From Acidobacteriota bacterium (lineage in GTDB: Bacteria; Acidobacteriota; Blastocatellia; Pyrinomonadales; Pyrinomonadaceae): 64,000 nucleotides of DNA. The translations under genes were made by a program, and so were the position numbers. This document shows positions 1 to 9,150 of the stretch, piece after piece. How positions within the stretch are numbered: the stretch's first letter is position 1; each line of letters opens with the position of its first letter. The notes under the pieces were generated by a model. It saw only the letters and a list, made by a program, of their open reading frames with translations. It had not been told where the DNA came from and did no database searches. The stretch lies in assembly GCA_016700075.1 (NCBI GenBank), contig CP065000.1, forward strand, positions 992,001-1,056,000, written 5' to 3'.

Positions 1-319
1 CATTATCACCGTCGGTAAGGTCGCCGTTCGCACCCAGAATCCCAAGGGCGACGGGCAGATCAAAGCTTGCTCCCTCTTTGCGTAGATCTGCCGGCGCCAA
101 ATTGACGGTTATCTTTTGTATGGGAAAAAAGAATCCGCTATTCGATATCGCAGCACGAATGCGTTCACGGGACTCGCGAACCGCAGTATCAGGCAGGCCG
201 ACAATAGTAAAATTAGGCGATTGATCCTGCTCGCTGGCCGAAGGCCGCAAGTTTGCCTCTATATCGACGATCAACGCATCAATGCCGAAAACCGCCGCAG
301 ATCGTGTCGAGAACAGCAT
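1..319 (-). CDS. comM: YifB/ComM family Mg-chelatase-like AAA ATPase, N-terminal part (runs off left edge)
   Basis: The 106 visible codons start with ATG at 319, directly after an in-frame TAA. They read as the N-terminal Lon-like/ChlI domain of the YifB/ComM family: an opening MLFSTRSAAVFGIDA, then IVGLPDTAVRESRERI and NLAPADLRKEGASFDLP, which are family signatures. ComM is a hexameric helicase that aids branch migration of transformed DNA in naturally competent bacteria; many non-competent genomes also keep it. The AAA+ core with Walker motifs would lie beyond the window, so completeness cannot be judged. It is divergent from the thioredoxin gene at 512, with a 192-bp shared upstream region in which I see no clear promoter pair. 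Confidence 0.9.
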   Translation of the reverse strand, partial: MLFSTRSAAVFGIDALIVDIEANLRPSASEQDQSPNFTIVGLPDTAVRESRERIRAAISNSGFFFPIQKITVNLAPADLRKEGASFDLPVALGILGANGDLTDGDN

Positions 320-511
320 ACAAAAAGTGGTTTAGGATAAATGTAAGTCCCCAGAAGTTTAATACAGGATGAACGGTCCGGTAAAATCAGCATAGCGTTA
401 CGCTCACCGATATAACTTTGAAACTGCATTTTACGATGTTAATGTTTTAGTTAATGAACCCGGCTTCGAGGGTGTACCGGATAGACCGGCGATCGATGAC
501 CGCAACCAAAC

Positions 512-1108
512 ATGACCAGACGAACCAGCATCAGATCATTTTTTGTCCTCACCGCATTTTTTTCCATCTCGCTGCTCATTGGCTGCTCGGGCGGTGACAG
601 CGGCAACGGCACAGCGGGCACGAACGGAGCGAAAGGCGACGATTCGGCATTCCCGCCACTGCCGCCAACCCTTGCAAATACGCAGTATCAGTTGCTGGAC
701 GGCACTCCGTTCAAATTGTCGGATAAGAAGGGAAAGGTTCTTTTGGTAAATATCTGGGGCACTTGGTGCGGACCATGTAGAGCGGAAATGCCGCATTTGA
801 TCGCTTTGCAGAACAAATACGGGCCGCAGGGCTTTGAAGTGATCGGCCTTAATATCGGCGACGGCTCCGGATCGCCGGAGCCGGTCGACCTTATCAAGTC
901 ATTCGCAGAAAAAATGGGGCTGAACTACACCCTTGCGATCAGCTCAAACGAGAATACACGAGAGTTTTACCGTCTGACACGGCAAGAGGTCGTTCCACAG
1001 ACGATCATCGTCGATCGAAACGGCAAGCTTCGCGGTGTTCTTGTCGGCAGCGGACAGCGTGTTTACGATTCGATGTATGAGACCGTGGGCAAAGTCATGG
1101 CAGAATGA
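512..1108 (+). CDS. TlpA/ResA-like thioredoxin-fold lipoprotein
   Basis: A 198-aa protein with a lipoprotein signal peptide (hydrophobic stretch 10-22, lipobox LIGC, lipidated Cys25), then a Gly/Ser-rich linker to about residue 45. A thioredoxin fold follows. The redox centre WCGPC lies at 85-89 and the cis-Pro region VVPQT late in the domain. The family reduces disulfides outside the cytoplasm, for example apocytochrome c cysteines (ResA, TlpA), with electrons from a CcdA/DsbD-type membrane protein; no such partner is in this window. The stop (1106-1108) abuts the stop of the convergent gene at 1109 with no gap. Membrane-anchored thiol-disulfide oxidoreductase is secure; the substrate is unknown. 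Confidence 0.9.
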   Translation: MTRRTSIRSFFVLTAFFSISLLIGCSGGDSGNGTAGTNGAKGDDSAFPPLPPTLANTQYQLLDGTPFKLSDKKGKVLLVNIWGTWCGPCRAEMPHLIALQNKYGPQGFEVIGLNIGDGSGSPEPVDLIKSFAEKMGLNYTLAISSNENTREFYRLTRQEVVPQTIIVDRNGKLRGVLVGSGQRVYDSMYETVGKVMAE

Positions 1109-2011
1109 TCACGGCCCGTCCTGGCGCTCGAATGGCACTTTCGGCTCCACCAAAATACTCTTGAATTTTGATAGGCTGACCAGCCCCGGAGCCGCTTTCT
1201 TTGGTTTATTCACAAATTTCCGCTGCGTATAACGTATCTCAAGTTTGGGCTGCTTCCTCCCTGAACTGTAGAAACCCGCAAGCTGAGCTGCTTCAGTCAA
1301 CGTCTTGCCGGGGATCTCGATCCCCTTCGGTATCCTTACGATCACGTGTGATCCAGGATGATCCGCTGCATGCAGCCAGACATCGAGCGAGTTCGATACT
1401 CGAAATGTAAGATAATCATTGTCGGCGGCCGTCTTTCCGACCAATATCTCATACCCGTCAGACGACAGAAATTTTCGATATCGTTTTGGGTCCACCTTCC
1501 CTTTTATCGGCTTTGACCGCACATGTGTTGCCGGCGGCTCAGACAGAGTTCGAAGCAGATCTGCGTCTTCCTCGTTCTCCGCGGTATCTATCGCGACAAG
1601 TTGAGCCTCAGCTTCCCTGATAGTGCCTGCTACTATTTCCTGCCGCTTTACGATCTCCTCACGGGCATTGCGTGCTCGCGTAAACCGCTTGTAATAGTGT
1701 TCAGCGAGCTGCTTTGCGTCCATGCCCCGTTCTGAAGGGATCTCGATCGTCGGAGCCGCTGCGTCGTAGTAGTCAGTGACCAAAATGCTATCAGTCTGAC
1801 TGCGCGCCGTGTGCAGATTTGCAAGCAACAGGTCGCCGTATCGCCGCCATGTCTCGGGGTCGCCGTGCCTTTCCAGATCACTTTCCAGATTTGCTAGAAG
1901 ACGCTGCTTTTTCTGAATGAACCTTAAGAAACGCTTTCGGGCTTTTGCGGCGAATTCGCGGCAGGCGGCTGCCTTTTCGTCTTGATGATGCGTTTCTTTG
2001 ATTTCTGTCAT
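1109..2011 (-). CDS. Stand-alone NFACT-R domain protein (RqcH/FbpA C-terminal-like)
   Basis: A 300-aa protein with a long Arg/Lys/Glu-rich helical (coiled-coil) first half and a C-terminal NFACT-R domain (DUF814) carrying the family signature DGYEILVGKTAADNDYL, then LDVWLHAADHPGSHV. Full-length NFACT proteins (RqcH, FbpA, Tae2/NEMF) bind stalled 60S/50S-peptidyl-tRNA and have an N-terminal NFACT-N plus HhH region. That half is missing here, and an upstream terminator (2029-2064) shows it was not simply missed. I chose ATG 2011 over the GTG at 2029, because the GTG sits in the tail of that terminator. An RNA/tRNA- or ribosome-binding role is inferred from the family only. Confidence 0.8.
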   Translation of the reverse strand: MTEIKETHHQDEKAAACREFAAKARKRFLRFIQKKQRLLANLESDLERHGDPETWRRYGDLLLANLHTARSQTDSILVTDYYDAAAPTIEIPSERGMDAKQLAEHYYKRFTRARNAREEIVKRQEIVAGTIREAEAQLVAIDTAENEEDADLLRTLSEPPATHVRSKPIKGKVDPKRYRKFLSSDGYEILVGKTAADNDYLTFRVSNSLDVWLHAADHPGSHVIVRIPKGIEIPGKTLTEAAQLAGFYSSGRKQPKLEIRYTQRKFVNKPKKAAPGLVSLSKFKSILVEPKVPFERQDGP

Positions 2012-2028
2012 CAAGCTTATTTTACGCA

Positions 2029-2064
2029 CAAAAAAGCCCGGTTCACCTCTCGGCGGAACCGGGC
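2029..2064 (-). terminator. Rho-independent terminator of the RDD gene
   Basis: A perfect 9-bp stem pairs 2036-2044 with 2056-2064 (GCCCGGTTC/GAACCGGGC) around an 11-nt loop. On the minus strand a run of six T follows. It lies just after the stop of the RDD-family gene and before the NFACT-R gene. Confidence 0.85.
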
Positions 2065-2083
2065 ACGCAAGAAAGAGGCGTTT

Positions 2084-3427
2084 TTAGAACTCTTTTACTA
2101 AGATAGTGCCGGATACCAGATCATGTGCAGCTCTATTCTCATCGTTGAAAAATATGGTCACGAATCCAGCCCCCAAACACAACATCGAGGCGATATACAC
2201 CGCCGAGTTGATCGCCGCCTGCTTCATCGTCGGGTATTCGTTCTCGACAGCATCAACCAATTCGAGGGCGAAAAGCCGCAGCCCCAATGTCTTTCCTACA
2301 AATCCGAGCGTCAAAGTACTGTAGGTGAAAAGGACCAAGGCCATGGCAGAAAAGAAGAGGCCTATCCCCAACGGCGACACCCAGTCGAAGCCATAGAACG
2401 CTATCGGAGAAAGCAGTAATGCAGCTGCTATCGCTGAAAACACAATGTCGAATAAGCCGGCTGCAAAACGCATAGAAAACGGCGCAAGGTCTTCTATCTC
2501 GTCAGGGGCCTCAAATTCCACCGCGTCCGCTTCCTCAGCCTCAGATCGGGCTGCCGGGATATGTATGAGGTTCTGTTCCAACGGCCCACTGCGGTCAACG
2601 TCAACCTCGATCCGTGAGGTCGTGATCGTCACCTCCGGCATTTTAACTTCCATTTCGACGGACTTAAGTTCAGGCAGCTTGTTAGTATCGTGTTTCAGTT
2701 CGCGGATCGGGGCAACCTCGGAGACCGTTCTCGGCAACGCAACGGGCGACGGAGGGACGAAGACCGGCTGTTTCACTTCAGGACGAACCGGCACTGGCGT
2801 CGGCCTCGAGATCGGCTGAGCGAGTGGCTGGCGGCCGTCATTCTTTAAGAAAGAACGGCGCGAGTTCTCGATCCTTGCCAGAGCTTTTGCCAGCCGCTCA
2901 TCAGACACATCGATCTTCGGCTGCGGGCTCTGTTCAGCAGTCTTTTGCTGCGTCACGGAAGCAGGCATCGGCCTGACGTTGTCGGCCTCGGCAGCTTGAA
3001 CGCCGCCATTCTTCCGCTGCTTCACAGATTCCCTCAGCTTATCGCGCCATTCCGGTATGTTGGTTTTGTTTGGATCTTGAAAACGAACCAGCGTCGGGCT
3101 GGTCTTTGCCGGCTCAAGGTGCGAGGTGATCTGCCGTTTCGGCAATGTCTGCGGATCAACCGCAGGAGAAACAGCAACGGCTGCCGCTCGGTTCCCCGTT
3201 GCCGTTACTACCGTTGCCGGCATTGGCGTTGCCGGCATTGGCGTTGCGGGCATCGGCTGTGGCAATGGTATCTCTTCGAACGTGTTTGCTGGGATAGAGT
3301 CCGTTCTTGGGCGGACCGTGATCTTGGACTGCAGTTCCTCACGAATAGTGTCGTTCATCATCGTACCGCAAGATGGGCAGATGGAAAGTGCCGGGGCAAG
3401 TGGCCTTTGACATCCCTGACAATTCAT
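2084..3427 (-). CDS. RDD-family membrane protein with N-terminal zinc ribbon
   Basis: A 447-aa protein. Residues 3-20 form a zinc ribbon (CQGC...CPSC). A long, Pro-rich and probably disordered region follows, including a 5-residue MPATP tandem repeat near residues 57-70. The last ~140 residues are an RDD domain with about three hydrophobic helices, starting with the typical motif LAPFSMRFAAGLFDIV and including GKTLGLRLFALELV. RDD proteins are membrane proteins of mixed function; some act as Na+/H+ antiporters. The protein is probably in the inner membrane with the zinc ribbon and linker in the cytoplasm. Start ATG at 3427. A good terminator lies downstream. No specific function can be assigned. 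Confidence 0.8.
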   Translation of the reverse strand: MNCQGCQRPLAPALSICPSCGTMMNDTIREELQSKITVRPRTDSIPANTFEEIPLPQPMPATPMPATPMPATVVTATGNRAAAVAVSPAVDPQTLPKRQITSHLEPAKTSPTLVRFQDPNKTNIPEWRDKLRESVKQRKNGGVQAAEADNVRPMPASVTQQKTAEQSPQPKIDVSDERLAKALARIENSRRSFLKNDGRQPLAQPISRPTPVPVRPEVKQPVFVPPSPVALPRTVSEVAPIRELKHDTNKLPELKSVEMEVKMPEVTITTSRIEVDVDRSGPLEQNLIHIPAARSEAEEADAVEFEAPDEIEDLAPFSMRFAAGLFDIVFSAIAAALLLSPIAFYGFDWVSPLGIGLFFSAMALVLFTYSTLTLGFVGKTLGLRLFALELVDAVENEYPTMKQAAINSAVYIASMLCLGAGFVTIFFNDENRAAHDLVSGTILVKEF

Positions 3428-3529
3428 ATCGATCTCAGATTTTCAGTAAGGGTTTCGAACGAAGCGCAAAATTCTTAAACACAGGGATGGTATCAACATT
3501 TACTTTAAGCAGTCAACAGTAAAGCGCAG

Positions 3530-3576
3530 AAAAAACAGCACTTTTCGACGTTTTAACAAAATATTACGTCGAAAAG
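3530..3576 (-). terminator. Probable terminator after the NYN-domain gene
   Basis: An 11-bp perfect inverted repeat (3541-3551 with 3566-3576, CTTTTCGACGT/ACGTCGAAAAG) has a 14-nt loop and is followed on the minus strand, after 5 nt, by six T (3535-3530). It lies between the stop of the NYN gene and the start of the RDD gene, both on the minus strand. Confidence 0.65.
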
Positions 3577-3663
3577 CGCTTATTTGAAGGGCCAATTGAA
3601 TCTTAAGCGCCGTGTATCTATTCGATCTTTGCAGATACCTATGCCAGTGACCGGCTATTTTGA

Positions 3664-4383
3664 TCAGTTATCATCACGGATCGGCGTAAATTCCTGTACG
3701 CCTTCAGAGTCCGGGTCTCTGTACGGCTTTGCAAAGTGTCCGTGTCCTGAAGACGGCCTCTGCTCTTGTCCAACGTGGCCCGGAGGCAAGAACGAAGGCA
3801 TCTCGTAGTCGGCCGGATGGTCGCCGTCCTTTCGAATAAGGTGAGCTATTTCGCCGAGATCAATAAAGAAATCCGCTACGTCGATTAGTCTTGGAGCTGA
3901 ATTTGAACGAAATCCGGCAACCTCTACACGGCAGCCTTTGTATGCCACTGCGTTAAGCGCATATACAAAATCTTCGTCACCAGAAACGAGCACAGCGGTA
4001 TCGTACTTTCCGGCGAGGCTTAGCATATCCACAGCGATCTCAACATCAAGGTTTGCCTTTCGGGTTCCGTCATAAAAGGTCTTCAACTCCTTTTGTATGA
4101 CCCTAAAACCGTTTCGCCTCATCCACAGCAAAAACCCTTGTTGGCGCTCGGCCCCAACGTCAACACCGGTATAAAAGAATGCCCGCAGCAGACGCCCGTC
4201 ACCGAGCAGCACACGCAGCAGCTTGTTATAGTCGATGTCGATATTATGAAATCTGGCCGCGTGAAACAGGTTGTTTCCGTCAATGAAGACGGCTACCAGA
4301 CCGCGGTGTCCCAATTGCCATGAAGGTATGGTTGAATCAAACTGCATCAAAATGCGCACCTCTCTGTCCCGTAAACTAGGCAT
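3664..4383 (-). CDS. NYN domain (LabA/DUF88-like) putative ribonuclease
   Basis: A 239-aa protein with a PIN-like NYN fold. Asp-rich catalytic motifs are visible: FIDGNNL at about 33-39 (Asp35), DVEIAVDML in the middle and VSGDEDF near 140, the usual acidic metal-binding set. NYN/LabA proteins are predicted RNases; in cyanobacteria LabA affects circadian output. The C-terminal ~50 residues are polar, Pro/Gly/His-rich and probably disordered. ATG 4383 is preferred over the GTG two codons upstream. The first 25 residues lie outside the fold, so a later Met is possible. It is transcribed alone and has its own terminator. Confidence 0.75.
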   Translation of the reverse strand: MPSLRDREVRILMQFDSTIPSWQLGHRGLVAVFIDGNNLFHAARFHNIDIDYNKLLRVLLGDGRLLRAFFYTGVDVGAERQQGFLLWMRRNGFRVIQKELKTFYDGTRKANLDVEIAVDMLSLAGKYDTAVLVSGDEDFVYALNAVAYKGCRVEVAGFRSNSAPRLIDVADFFIDLGEIAHLIRKDGDHPADYEMPSFLPPGHVGQEQRPSSGHGHFAKPYRDPDSEGVQEFTPIRDDN

Positions 4384-4606
4384 GTTCACGGCGGGTCGGT
4401 AATTAAAGGTACGCGGCGAAAGCTTGTTATCGAGAGAGTTCCGGCAATTCCTGCCAAATAGCTGAGTGAGAATAACTTTTTATAAAATTTTCAGTGCATT
4501 TGCATGCGCCGCATTCCCGCCTAACGTCCCGCTTCATCGGAAACGAGCCCATTTAGAGTTTGCCCCTAAATCTCTGATTGGTCAAGGAATTTCAAGCCCG
4601 CGCCTC

Positions 4607-5587
4607 ATGAATTTTGATATTATTGGCGTTGTGCAGGACCAAAGCCCCGAGATCGAGCATCTGCCGCAGATGATGAAATGCTCTTGCGGCCGGCAAACGC
4701 CGGCCGACCGTGCATCGTGTATCTACTGCGGAAAAGAACTTGACCGGCCTTCCGGTTCAACGACACCGTTAAAGATCAATTTTCAGGAATTTGAGGCTTG
4801 GGAAAAGGGGTTTGTGACAGTCGTGATAGGTTGCACCAATGAAGCAGGCATCGCGCAGGCGGCCGCGGCCGTTCCGCTTTCTGCAGACGAACTTCACCGG
4901 CTGTGCCGTTGCGGCTTTCCGGTACCGATCGTAAGATTGAGGACCGCAACGGAAGCCGAGGCAGTTGCCGAGAGGCTGGCGGCGGCCGGGATACACTGTA
5001 TCACCCTGGATGAGGCCCGGCTGCTGCCCGAAACTGAACCCATTCGCCTTCGAAGGATAGAAATCGGGGCTGACGGCCCTCAGTTCGTCACGTTCAACAC
5101 GAACAAGAAGATCGACGTTGCTTGGAGCGGAATAAAGCACATCGTCTCCGGGACCATCTTCACTAGTCAGCTTGACTCGCTGGAAAAGCGGGTCAAAGGA
5201 GGAAAACGGAAGGCAATAGACGGAACGGCTATGACGAACGACGAGGATGTTCTGGATATTTACATATCAGGGCATAGCGAAGGTTTTCGCATACTGCCCG
5301 CTGGCATGGATTTTTCGTTCCTTGCAGGTGAAATGTCGCTGCTCGCTGCTGACAATATGCGTCGAACATTGGATCTTCTCTCCGACCGGTCGACAAATGC
5401 CCGCACAAACGTCTCATATCGCGAAATACGCGGGCTGTTGGGACACACCTGGCCTGTCACGAGTTCCAAAGACTCAAAAGGCACATCGGGAGGAATGATC
5501 AGCGGACGCAGATTTTCGAGTTCGCTGACGACCAGCAACGCGGCACAGTTCCTGAGATTCTCACGTCTGCAGTCATTAGACCTATGA
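4607..5587 (+). CDS. Zinc-ribbon protein of unknown function upstream of rlmB
   Basis: About 326 aa. A single zinc ribbon near residues 23-44 (CSC..., then CIYC) is followed by a soluble alpha/beta region with no family I recognise. Reading upstream of ATG 4607 stays open to 4466, but that 47-residue extension is not protein-like, so I take 4607; ATG 4667 or 4670 is also possible. Its TGA overlaps the ATG of rlmB as ATGA, so the two are translationally coupled. It may help RNA or ribosome work, but that is only context. Confidence 0.6.
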   Translation: MNFDIIGVVQDQSPEIEHLPQMMKCSCGRQTPADRASCIYCGKELDRPSGSTTPLKINFQEFEAWEKGFVTVVIGCTNEAGIAQAAAAVPLSADELHRLCRCGFPVPIVRLRTATEAEAVAERLAAAGIHCITLDEARLLPETEPIRLRRIEIGADGPQFVTFNTNKKIDVAWSGIKHIVSGTIFTSQLDSLEKRVKGGKRKAIDGTAMTNDEDVLDIYISGHSEGFRILPAGMDFSFLAGEMSLLAADNMRRTLDLLSDRSTNARTNVSYREIRGLLGHTWPVTSSKDSKGTSGGMISGRRFSSSLTTSNAAQFLRFSRLQSLDL

Positions 5588-6393
5588 AACACCGAGATCA
5601 TGGAAAACATCGGAAACCCGAGATCCGGTCAAGAATTGGCGAACAGCCGGATCCTGAGGTATCTGCCAACAGCATTTTCGGCGTCTCGCCGGTCATCGAA
5701 GCATTAAGATCAGAAAAACGGCGTATTGAACGGGTGCTGATCGCCGAAGGCTCTCGCGAATCGAGGATCGCGGAAGTCATCGAAGCGTGCAAGTCCCTAA
5801 GGATACCTTTCTCTATGGTCCCTGCCCGAGAATTAGCGGCAGCCGTTCCGCACGGATCTCGACATCAGGGCGTCGTCGCGTTCGTTTCCGCAGCGGGCTA
5901 TTCGGATGCTGGTGACATACTTGAGAATTCACAGCTTCCGCAGCTGCTTTTGCTGCTTGACGGCATTGAGGACCCGAGAAATCTCGGTGCGATCATACGG
6001 ACGGCCGAATGCTCCGGAGTGGCCGGCGTATTCATTCCCGAACGCCGTGCGGTTGGCCTGACCGGAACTGTCGCGAAATCTTCCGCCGGGGCGCTCGAAC
6101 ACCTGCCGGTAGCAAAGGTTGGGAACCTGAACCGATTTATCGAAGAACTCAAATCCCGGAACATCTGGGTCGTCGGAGCCGCCGGCGAGGCGGAGATGAA
6201 CTACACGGAATGGGATTGGACGCAGCCGACCGCACTTGTTCTCGGAGCCGAGGGTTCCGGCCTGCACCGCTTGGTCGCAGAAAACTGCGATGCCTTGGTG
6301 AAGATACCGATGTATGGAAAAATAGATTCTCTGAACGTTTCTGTCGCGGCGGGCGTTATTCTTTTTGAGGCGCGGCGTCAGAGATCTTTCTGA
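5584..6393 (+). CDS. rlmB: TrmH-family rRNA 2'-O-methyltransferase (RlmB-like)
   Basis: A 269-aa SPOUT methyltransferase. An N-terminal substrate-binding domain (FGVSPVIEALRSEKRRI) is followed by the knotted SpoU domain with its three motifs: GIEDPRNLGAIIRTAE (motif 1), VLGAEGSGL (motif 2) and MYGKIDSLNVSVA (motif 3). RlmB-type enzymes use SAM to 2'-O-methylate G2251 in the peptidyl-transferase region of 23S rRNA. The start overlaps the previous stop by 4 nt. The ~25-residue polar N-terminal tail before the fold is slightly longer than in E. coli. The family is certain; the exact target nucleotide is inferred. Confidence 0.88.
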   Translation: MKHRDHGKHRKPEIRSRIGEQPDPEVSANSIFGVSPVIEALRSEKRRIERVLIAEGSRESRIAEVIEACKSLRIPFSMVPARELAAAVPHGSRHQGVVAFVSAAGYSDAGDILENSQLPQLLLLLDGIEDPRNLGAIIRTAECSGVAGVFIPERRAVGLTGTVAKSSAGALEHLPVAKVGNLNRFIEELKSRNIWVVGAAGEAEMNYTEWDWTQPTALVLGAEGSGLHRLVAENCDALVKIPMYGKIDSLNVSVAAGVILFEARRQRSF

Positions 6394-6403
6394 GCTAACA
6401 AAT

Positions 6404-6937
6404 ATGTTTTGCCCAAAATGCGGGACACGAAATCCTGACGACGGAAAATTCTGCCGCAGTTGCGGCAGCGACCTGGGAGTGGTCTCTGCAGCTCTGACGG
6501 GCAGTCTTCCTTCGCCGCCTGAAACTGATCGCCGCGGCAGGCCTATAAATATCGGCAGCGCCATCAGTGCGATGTTCACAGGAATGGCCTTCTTTGTGGT
6601 GTCGATGATCTTGGGCGTTACGGGAGCCGGCCGAAATTGGTGGTTTTGGCTGCTGATACCGGCTTTTGCAGTATTCGGCTCAGGATTTGCGCAGTTGGTG
6701 CGGCTCAAAGCAAAAGAAGCCGAAGAAAAGCGCCGAATGGCAGAACGGGAAAATGCTCCGTTATTGAATGCCTCTGTGAATGTATTGAATTCCCCGCCGG
6801 CAAATTTTACGGCCGCTGAGCCCCGCTATCGCACCGGCGATCTGGTACCGCCGAGCGTAACCGACGGCACCACGCGAAACCTGGAAATAGAACAGGAAGG
6901 GCAGACAATGCCCCTGAAGAAAAAAGACCGCGATTAA
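6404..6937 (+). CDS. Small zinc-ribbon membrane protein
   Basis: A 177-aa protein that starts with a zinc ribbon (MFCPKCG...CRSCG, residues 1-20). Two hydrophobic helices follow (about residues 55-77 and 82-100), then a charged Lys/Glu-rich stretch and a polar tail. ATG 6404 is chosen because the ribbon begins at residue 2; it lies 10 nt after the rlmB stop, so it is probably in the same transcript. Its TAA (6935-6937) shares the tetranucleotide TTAA with the stop of the convergent gene. Function unknown. Confidence 0.75.
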   Translation: MFCPKCGTRNPDDGKFCRSCGSDLGVVSAALTGSLPSPPETDRRGRPINIGSAISAMFTGMAFFVVSMILGVTGAGRNWWFWLLIPAFAVFGSGFAQLVRLKAKEAEEKRRMAERENAPLLNASVNVLNSPPANFTAAEPRYRTGDLVPPSVTDGTTRNLEIEQEGQTMPLKKKDRD

Positions 6938-9087
6938 CGACGAACTAAGGTCCTCGCCGACCCCGCGTTGCCGGCGGCATCCCAAACGCGCAAACTGATC
7001 GTATATTCCCCTGCCGACGTTAGTGTTGTTTCCACCGCATATCGCTCACGGCTACTGTCTGATATCCCGTCTTCAGGATAGACCGGCAGCCAATTGCCGC
7101 CGTTAACGCTGTATTCGGCACGCACTATATACCCTGACGCATCGACCGCGTCAAAAACTGCTCTAACACGGTCGCCCGTGATCTGTGGCGTTCCGATGGC
7201 CGTAACGGCCGGCGGCGTATTGTCTATCTCGACCGGTTCGGTCAAACGTTCGCCCGCCAAGGCATATGGGCCCGGATTTGAAGGCGTGTCGCGGGCAACG
7301 ATCTTGAAAAGATATTTCCCATCGGAAAGCGACTGTCCGTCAACGGTTACGAAATTTTCCTCGATTCCCGCTCGCAGCGGCTTGAATGCGGTTTCTGACA
7401 CTTCCCTAAAATGAACGTCATACACCAATTTGTCGCCATTCCGGTCCTCGGCAGTCCATTGCAGCGAGATCGCACCTCGCTGATATACACGGCGCGGCGG
7501 GACGGCGGTGACAGGGACCCCAAACTGTGCTGGATCGAGTCCTGCGATCTCGATATTTGGATCGATCTGTATCGGCGGATTCGGTGCCAGGCCAACGCTG
7601 ACCGACAGAATGTTCAGCGACAATATCTCCGGTGCTATGTTCCTGGCAAGAAACGCGGCCGTAACCTCGAACAACTTTGTCGAATCAGGTGCTCCGCGCA
7701 GAACTGCTCGCCATTGAAAATATCTGGCGGCCGGGCTCGTTATCGGACCGCCGCGGGCGTCATTCATAGCGGCGGACCAAACGCTCCATGTCGCATCGGG
7801 ACGCTCCGTGTTTCCCGAACGCGTTTGGATGGCGACATTGCCTTGCGAACGCCACCAAATGCGACCCCACGCCGCGGCGTTCTTAGCGTCTAGGACCGCA
7901 GATTCGTAAGTTCCCTCGGCGGTGGTTTCCGGGCCAAAACGAAACAGCGAACCTTGATTGCTAGATGTCGCAATGAACCCATTTCCCGCTTTTGCGATAT
8001 TTGAGATCTGGGCTGCGTCTGTTTGAAGCAGCAGGGTTTCGCTCGCATTGTTGCCGATACGGTAAATTCTGCCTTTGTCTGAGCTGCCGAGGAATACACC
8101 CGCCGAATCTGCAAGCAGTGAGAAACCGGTTACCGTGCCCGAAGACCAGAGAATGTCGCTAACACCGTCGGCACTGATCCTATAGACGGCCGATTTCGCG
8201 GCACTTAGATCGTACCTGCTTTTAGCGGGAGTTTCCGGATTCGCAGGATTGGGTCTTTCGACGGTTACGGGTTTGGATTCAGCGAGCGTTCCGGCGGCAG
8301 CGGGATCGGCCGCCCTCGAGGCCGAAGCCGAATCGCCCAATGCCAATACGTAAACCGCACCATCCACCGCGACGGATAGCTTATTGATCTCCCGCAACGG
8401 CGAATCAAGCACACCGAACGGCTTTCCGTCGGCAGTAAATCGCAGCACCAACGCACCGGGATCGGTCCCCGCATAGAGTTCGCCGCCTCGGCCTACAGCC
8501 AGCGAAATGATGTTTGTCTCGCTCGAATCGAACAGAATTGACGCAGCAGGCTCTGCGTTGGCCGAACGCACGCGATATATACGGCCGCCGTCTCCCGTCG
8601 CGACGGCCAGCGCGCCGTCCGGCATTGCCGCAAGTGCCCAAATATATTTCTCTTTCGGGGCAAAGTAGACATCTGCTTTGCCGTTACGGTCAATTCGATA
8701 GACTTTGCCGTCGGGCATCGTCGCGGCAAAAATATCACCTTTCGCACCGATCGCAAGAGCAGATACATTCATTTCCTCGAGGTCGGCAAAAACGCTGCCG
8801 CTCCCCGCCGTATCTACGCGAAATATCTTGCCTTCGCCGCCGGTCCCGAGGTAAACGTTCCCTTGGGCGTCAACAGCCGTTGCCCAAATATAAGCCTGTC
8901 CGGTGTTGAATATCTCGGCAACGCGCGGCGCCGGCGACAGAGTGCCGTTGGCGTCGATCGAAACGCCGCGTGCATCGCCGCGAAGCACATCAGCACGCGA
9001 ATTGACCGACCAGATCTGCGGCTGAGCTACGGCGGCGGCAGTCGCAGCAAAAAATGACAGTGTGAAAATGATCAAGCTTCTTAGCAT
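6934..9087 (-). CDS. Secreted beta-propeller protein with C-terminal Ig-like region
   Basis: 717 aa with a Sec signal peptide (hydrophobic residues 3-15, cleavage near AVAQ). The first ~400 residues contain repeated blades of the form GNVYLGTGGEGKIFRVD, GDIFAATMPDGKVYRID and GELYAGTDPGALVLRF, as in NHL/PQQ-like seven-bladed propellers. A discoidin/galactose-oxidase-like linker and about two Ig/FN3-like modules follow. It is probably periplasmic or outer-membrane associated and binds an unknown partner. ATG 9087 is the start in front of the signal peptide; reading stays open to 9150. It lies 63 nt downstream of the ndh stop on the same strand. Confidence 0.75.
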   Translation of the reverse strand: MLRSLIIFTLSFFAATAAAVAQPQIWSVNSRADVLRGDARGVSIDANGTLSPAPRVAEIFNTGQAYIWATAVDAQGNVYLGTGGEGKIFRVDTAGSGSVFADLEEMNVSALAIGAKGDIFAATMPDGKVYRIDRNGKADVYFAPKEKYIWALAAMPDGALAVATGDGGRIYRVRSANAEPAASILFDSSETNIISLAVGRGGELYAGTDPGALVLRFTADGKPFGVLDSPLREINKLSVAVDGAVYVLALGDSASASRAADPAAAGTLAESKPVTVERPNPANPETPAKSRYDLSAAKSAVYRISADGVSDILWSSGTVTGFSLLADSAGVFLGSSDKGRIYRIGNNASETLLLQTDAAQISNIAKAGNGFIATSSNQGSLFRFGPETTAEGTYESAVLDAKNAAAWGRIWWRSQGNVAIQTRSGNTERPDATWSVWSAAMNDARGGPITSPAARYFQWRAVLRGAPDSTKLFEVTAAFLARNIAPEILSLNILSVSVGLAPNPPIQIDPNIEIAGLDPAQFGVPVTAVPPRRVYQRGAISLQWTAEDRNGDKLVYDVHFREVSETAFKPLRAGIEENFVTVDGQSLSDGKYLFKIVARDTPSNPGPYALAGERLTEPVEIDNTPPAVTAIGTPQITGDRVRAVFDAVDASGYIVRAEYSVNGGNWLPVYPEDGISDSSRERYAVETTLTSAGEYTISLRVWDAAGNAGSARTLVRR

Positions 9088-9150
9088 CGTATGGGTAGAG
9101 AAATTGTTGGATAGATGATAGCAAATGACGCGAGGAAACCACGCAGGCAA

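Noticed and set aside
4466..4606. 47-codon N-terminal extension of the zinc-ribbon gene.
   Set aside because: Its composition is not protein-like and the first plausible start is ATG 4607.
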